A stretch of 7,779 bases of DNA, taken from contig JBBSYL010000016.1 in the NCBI GenBank assembly GCA_038045265.1, positions 1-7,779 on the forward strand, written 5' to 3'. The stretch comes from SICV01 sp038045265 (GTDB lineage Archaea > Nanobdellota > Nanobdellia > Pacearchaeales > GW2011-AR1). A model generated the notes under the pieces. The model searched no databases and was not told the origin of the DNA. It saw nothing but the letters and a program-made list of their open reading frames with translations. The translations under genes were made by a program, and so were the position numbers. Positions 7,601-7,779 of this stretch are shown here, piece by piece; the first letter of the stretch is position 1; every line of letters begins with the position of its first letter.

Positions 7601-7779
7601 GTCCAATGAATATTGTGCAAATCCTCCATTTTCATTTAATGTTATATTGAACACTAAAGGCAAATCTGCACTGCTGTAAACTGTTCCGTTTACAGGGAAA
7701 GTTACATTAACTCCTGGAACAATGGTATCAACAGTAATATTCCTAGTTTCTGTATTATTTTGTTTATTTGTTCTATCTC
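4667..7779 (-). CDS. Giant Ig-repeat surface protein with C-terminal membrane anchor, 5'-partial
   Basis: About 1036 residues are visible. The frame is open to the window edge, so the N-terminus and signal peptide are missing. The TTG at 7663 is not the start: the codons before it continue the same repeat, including V-D-T-I-V-P-G. Residue numbers here count from that TTG. The order is type-A Ig-like modules (from about -21 to 339), two type-B modules (345-518), two more type-A modules (522-717), a Ser/Gly linker (718-748), a two-module juxtamembrane region (760-962), one transmembrane helix (966-987) and a short R-K-R-K tail. Type-A modules open with D-T-x-x-P and close with Y-A-N-D-T-x-G-N. 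About 60 N-X-S/T sequons lie before the linker and none after it, so the outer part is probably heavily N-glycosylated. Such proteins are typical of DPANN surfaces; adhesion, host contact or S-layer roles are possible. It is the first visible gene of a three-gene run. Confidence 0.9.
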   Translation of the reverse strand, partial: DRTNKQNNTETRNITVDTIVPGVNVTFPVNGTVYSSADLPLVFNITLNENGGFAQYSLDNGTNNVTMTTKDNRIYNASNGSIADGMYTIRFYVNDTTGNRNYSEFKVFTMDTAPPNFTILSPENKTYITNNVSINFSATDTNGISMRWFANDTANTTYSAITSQIVSEGNHVWRFYANDTEGNLNYTNVTFFVDTLVPGVRIDLPAGNLTTNRVEFNVTLSETGGTVLLTLTNGTMNYTMTRFNNTYFNYTNASIADGTYTAKVYANDTAGNRNDTETKVFTIDTTLPSVSSLTEYPADPATYSSSQIYEFNATVTDTSLAIVRLQFNNVNYTATNLYGSVYNVTLTSLPAGVHSYRWIANDSINNINATEIGTYTVNNATGNVELALNGSYANQTAVYGTQTNATANTSYGTIVLYRDGGVFTANNGLLVTLGAGDYNYTAVSLGNQNYSSTAVTRWVHITQASSIVNLSLNSSEGNITINNATAILLNGTRIVGENGGRLLLYNNGTLINDNILEASNNTNFTKIGVYNVSVIYIGSQNYSQSSETYYVNVSVIVGTDTTSPGITINVPTNITYNSSAGITFNITLNENGSLVQYSLDGGAVNVTMTTEGNRNYTHTNSSIVNGSYTFRVYANDTSDNWNRTESVVFSVVDTNKPSILLSNPGNAVDYSATSQSVTFQYTVVERNIANCSLLVDGSVANNSLDAGYSVDVAEGVNEFKNTFSSSGSARTWRVECMDKDKNTNSSSNRTFTVTAPSSGSGSGSSGGSSGGSSAGSASSSSAGEGSGRIIKLIEAIPEELSISTIMDVPTTRELVIRNNREEGYALSVSVEGIGNILSTEKVLSLGPGESKAIELKVKPVREGLLTGKIVLKSSTVKLEVPVVINVRSNDFLFDTAVKINNEERVIDVGENLKAQIDLKQVGPEEKVDVYLTYVIKDFAGNVHLEDSETFFVLGEKNFVKEFSTKGLEPGKYIIGIELSYPGAFATSSAQFEVGGEGLFGLPRYVQLIIVIATLAVASAGAIIWSSFRKRKIFGKR
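4669..4673 (-). promoter_or_regulatory. Ribosome binding site overlapping the upstream stop codon
   Basis: On the minus strand GAGGT lies nine bases before the ATG at 4659. Its final T is the first base of the TAA stop of the large surface protein gene (4667-4669). A ribosome terminating there would cover the site, which favours translational coupling. It also decides in favour of 4659 over the downstream ATG at 4635. Confidence 0.65.
4703..4768 (-). other. C-terminal transmembrane anchor of the giant surface protein
   Basis: Residues about 966-987 form a hydrophobic stretch (Y-V-Q-L-I-I-V-I-A-T-L-A-V and on) ending in W-S-S-F-R-K-R-K. The basic end places the short tail in the cytosol and the whole repeat region outside. 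Confidence 0.85.
4778..5386 (-). other. Juxtamembrane two-module region shared with the 418-residue protein
   Basis: Residues about 760-962 hold an ASH/NEW3-like beta-sandwich (V-S-V-E-G-I, L-G-P-G-E-S-K, G-L-L-T-G-K-I) followed by a second module (V-I-D-V-G-E-N-L-K-A-Q, K-D-F-A-G-N-V, L-E-P-G-K-Y). The same anchors occur in the same order in residues 44-262 of the 418-residue protein. No N-glycosylation sequon was found here. Confidence 0.7.
5420..5512 (-). other. Ser/Gly/Ala linker in the giant surface protein
   Basis: Residues 718-748 are almost only Ser, Gly and Ala. This is a flexible, possibly O-glycosylated spacer that separates the glycan-rich repeat region from the membrane-proximal modules. 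Confidence 0.85.
5513..5821 (-). repeat. Type-A module 6, with a Cys pair
   Basis: Residues 615-717 open with D-T-N-K-P and end with T-V-T-A-P. It is the most divergent type-A copy. It holds the only two cysteines in the visible protein, in N-C-S-L (653) and V-E-C-M-D (698), placed where paired strands of an Ig fold could form a disulfide. Confidence 0.6.
5822..6100 (-). repeat. Type-A module 5
   Basis: Residues 522-614 open with D-T-T-S-P-G and carry F-N-I-T-L-N-E-N-G, Q-Y-S-L-D and Y-A-N-D-T. It is closest to the first visible module, 541 residues earlier, and the two are also alike at DNA level (for example CCATTTTCATTTAA at 6003 and 7626). Confidence 0.7.
6110..6382 (-). repeat. Type-B module 2 (Big_3-like)
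   Basis: Residues 428-518 lack the D-T-x-x-P opening and instead end with G-V-Y-N-V-S-V-I-Y-I-G-S-Q-N-Y-S. This resembles the closing strands of bacterial Ig-like Big_3-type repeats (G-x-Y-x-V-x-A-x-Y-x-G-x-x-N-Y). It pairs with the preceding type-B copy. Confidence 0.6.
6392..6631 (-). repeat. Type-B module 1 (Big_3-like)
   Basis: Residues 345-424 contain I-V-L-Y-R-D-G-G and end with G-A-G-D-Y-N-Y-T-A-V-S-L-G-N-Q-N-Y-S-S, matching the second type-B copy in pattern and spacing. The two are inserted as a block between type-A modules. Confidence 0.6.
6647..6928 (-). repeat. Type-A module 4
   Basis: Residues 246-339 open with D-T-T-L-P-S and contain W-I-A-N-D-S in place of Y-A-N-D-T. It is a divergent copy next to the type-B block. 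Confidence 0.6.
6929..7198 (-). repeat. Type-A module 3
   Basis: Residues 156-245 open with D-T-L-V-P-G and contain F-N-V-T-L-S-E-T-G-G, A-S-I-A-D-G and Y-A-N-D-T-A-G-N. Its last third matches that of the first visible module at DNA level with a fixed 519-bp offset (173 codons), for example ATTTCTATTTCCTG at 6956 and 7475. Confidence 0.7.
7199..7447 (-). repeat. Type-A module 2
   Basis: Residues 73-155 open with D-T-A-P-P-N and contain L-S-P-E-N-K-T-Y, W-F-A-N-D-T and Y-A-N-D-T-E-G-N. It is the subfamily most often seen in archaeal surface repeat proteins, by my recollection. Confidence 0.65.
7448..7729 (-). repeat. Type-A module 1, spanning the apparent TTG start
   Basis: The module begins with D-T-I-V-P-G, 22 residues before the TTG at 7663, and runs to F-T-M. 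It carries F-N-I-T-L-N-E-N-G-G, A-S-N-G-S-I-A-D-G and Y-V-N-D-T-T-G-N. The residues before it (N-N-T-E-T-R-N-I-T-V) look like the end of yet another type-A copy, which shows the array continues beyond the window. Confidence 0.75.

Noticed and set aside
7661..7663. TTG as the start codon of the giant surface protein
   Set aside because: The frame stays open for 38 more codons to the window edge and those codons continue the same repeat (V-D-T-I-V-P-G and further N-X-S/T sequons). The true start is outside the window.
5513..7729. CRISPR array or tandem DNA repeat
   Set aside because: The repeats are coding, about 80-100 codons long and diverged, with conserved protein motifs. There are no short identical repeats with uniform spacers.

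Overview
The window looks like chromosomal DNA from an archaeon, most likely a small-genome DPANN lineage such as Woesearchaeota or Pacearchaeota. The reasons are AT-rich sequence, AGA/AGG- and ATA-rich coding, a TATA-type box about 25 bp upstream of a gene with no Shine-Dalgarno site, GAGG-type Shine-Dalgarno sites inside an operon, and a giant N-glycosylation-sequon-rich surface protein made of Ig-like modules with a C-terminal membrane anchor. The lineage is an inference; no rRNA or other phylogenetic marker is present.

Layout: (1) positions 1-1176, plus strand, encode a protein that appears to be a string of up to five helix-turn-helix-like units; its 5' end may lie outside the window. 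(2) Positions 1173-1451, minus strand, encode a 92-residue DUF3850/ASCH-type (PUA-like) protein. Its stop codon shares the palindrome TTAA with the stop of gene 1. (3) The rest, 1508-7779, is a tight minus-strand run of three genes. In transcription order they are a very large repeat-rich surface protein (5' end outside the window), a 418-residue two-membrane-segment protein, and a 623-residue highly charged coiled-coil protein. The gaps are only 7 and 23 nt. The DUF3850 gene follows after 56 nt but seems to have its own TATA box.

The three-gene run is the most interesting part. The large protein has at least eight extracellular beta-sandwich-like modules carrying about 60 N-X-S/T sequons, then a Ser/Gly linker, a sequon-free juxtamembrane region and one C-terminal transmembrane helix. 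The juxtamembrane region is visibly paralogous to the ectodomain of the 418-residue protein. That second protein adds a long, basic cytosolic tail. The third gene encodes a long cytosolic coiled coil with no membrane segment. I infer that the three may form an envelope-spanning assembly: a glycosylated surface adhesin, a membrane partner, and a cytoplasmic rod-like scaffold. This rests on gene order and architecture only.

No tRNA, rRNA, CRISPR array, transposase or insertion sequence was seen. There is no gene-free stretch longer than 56 nt.
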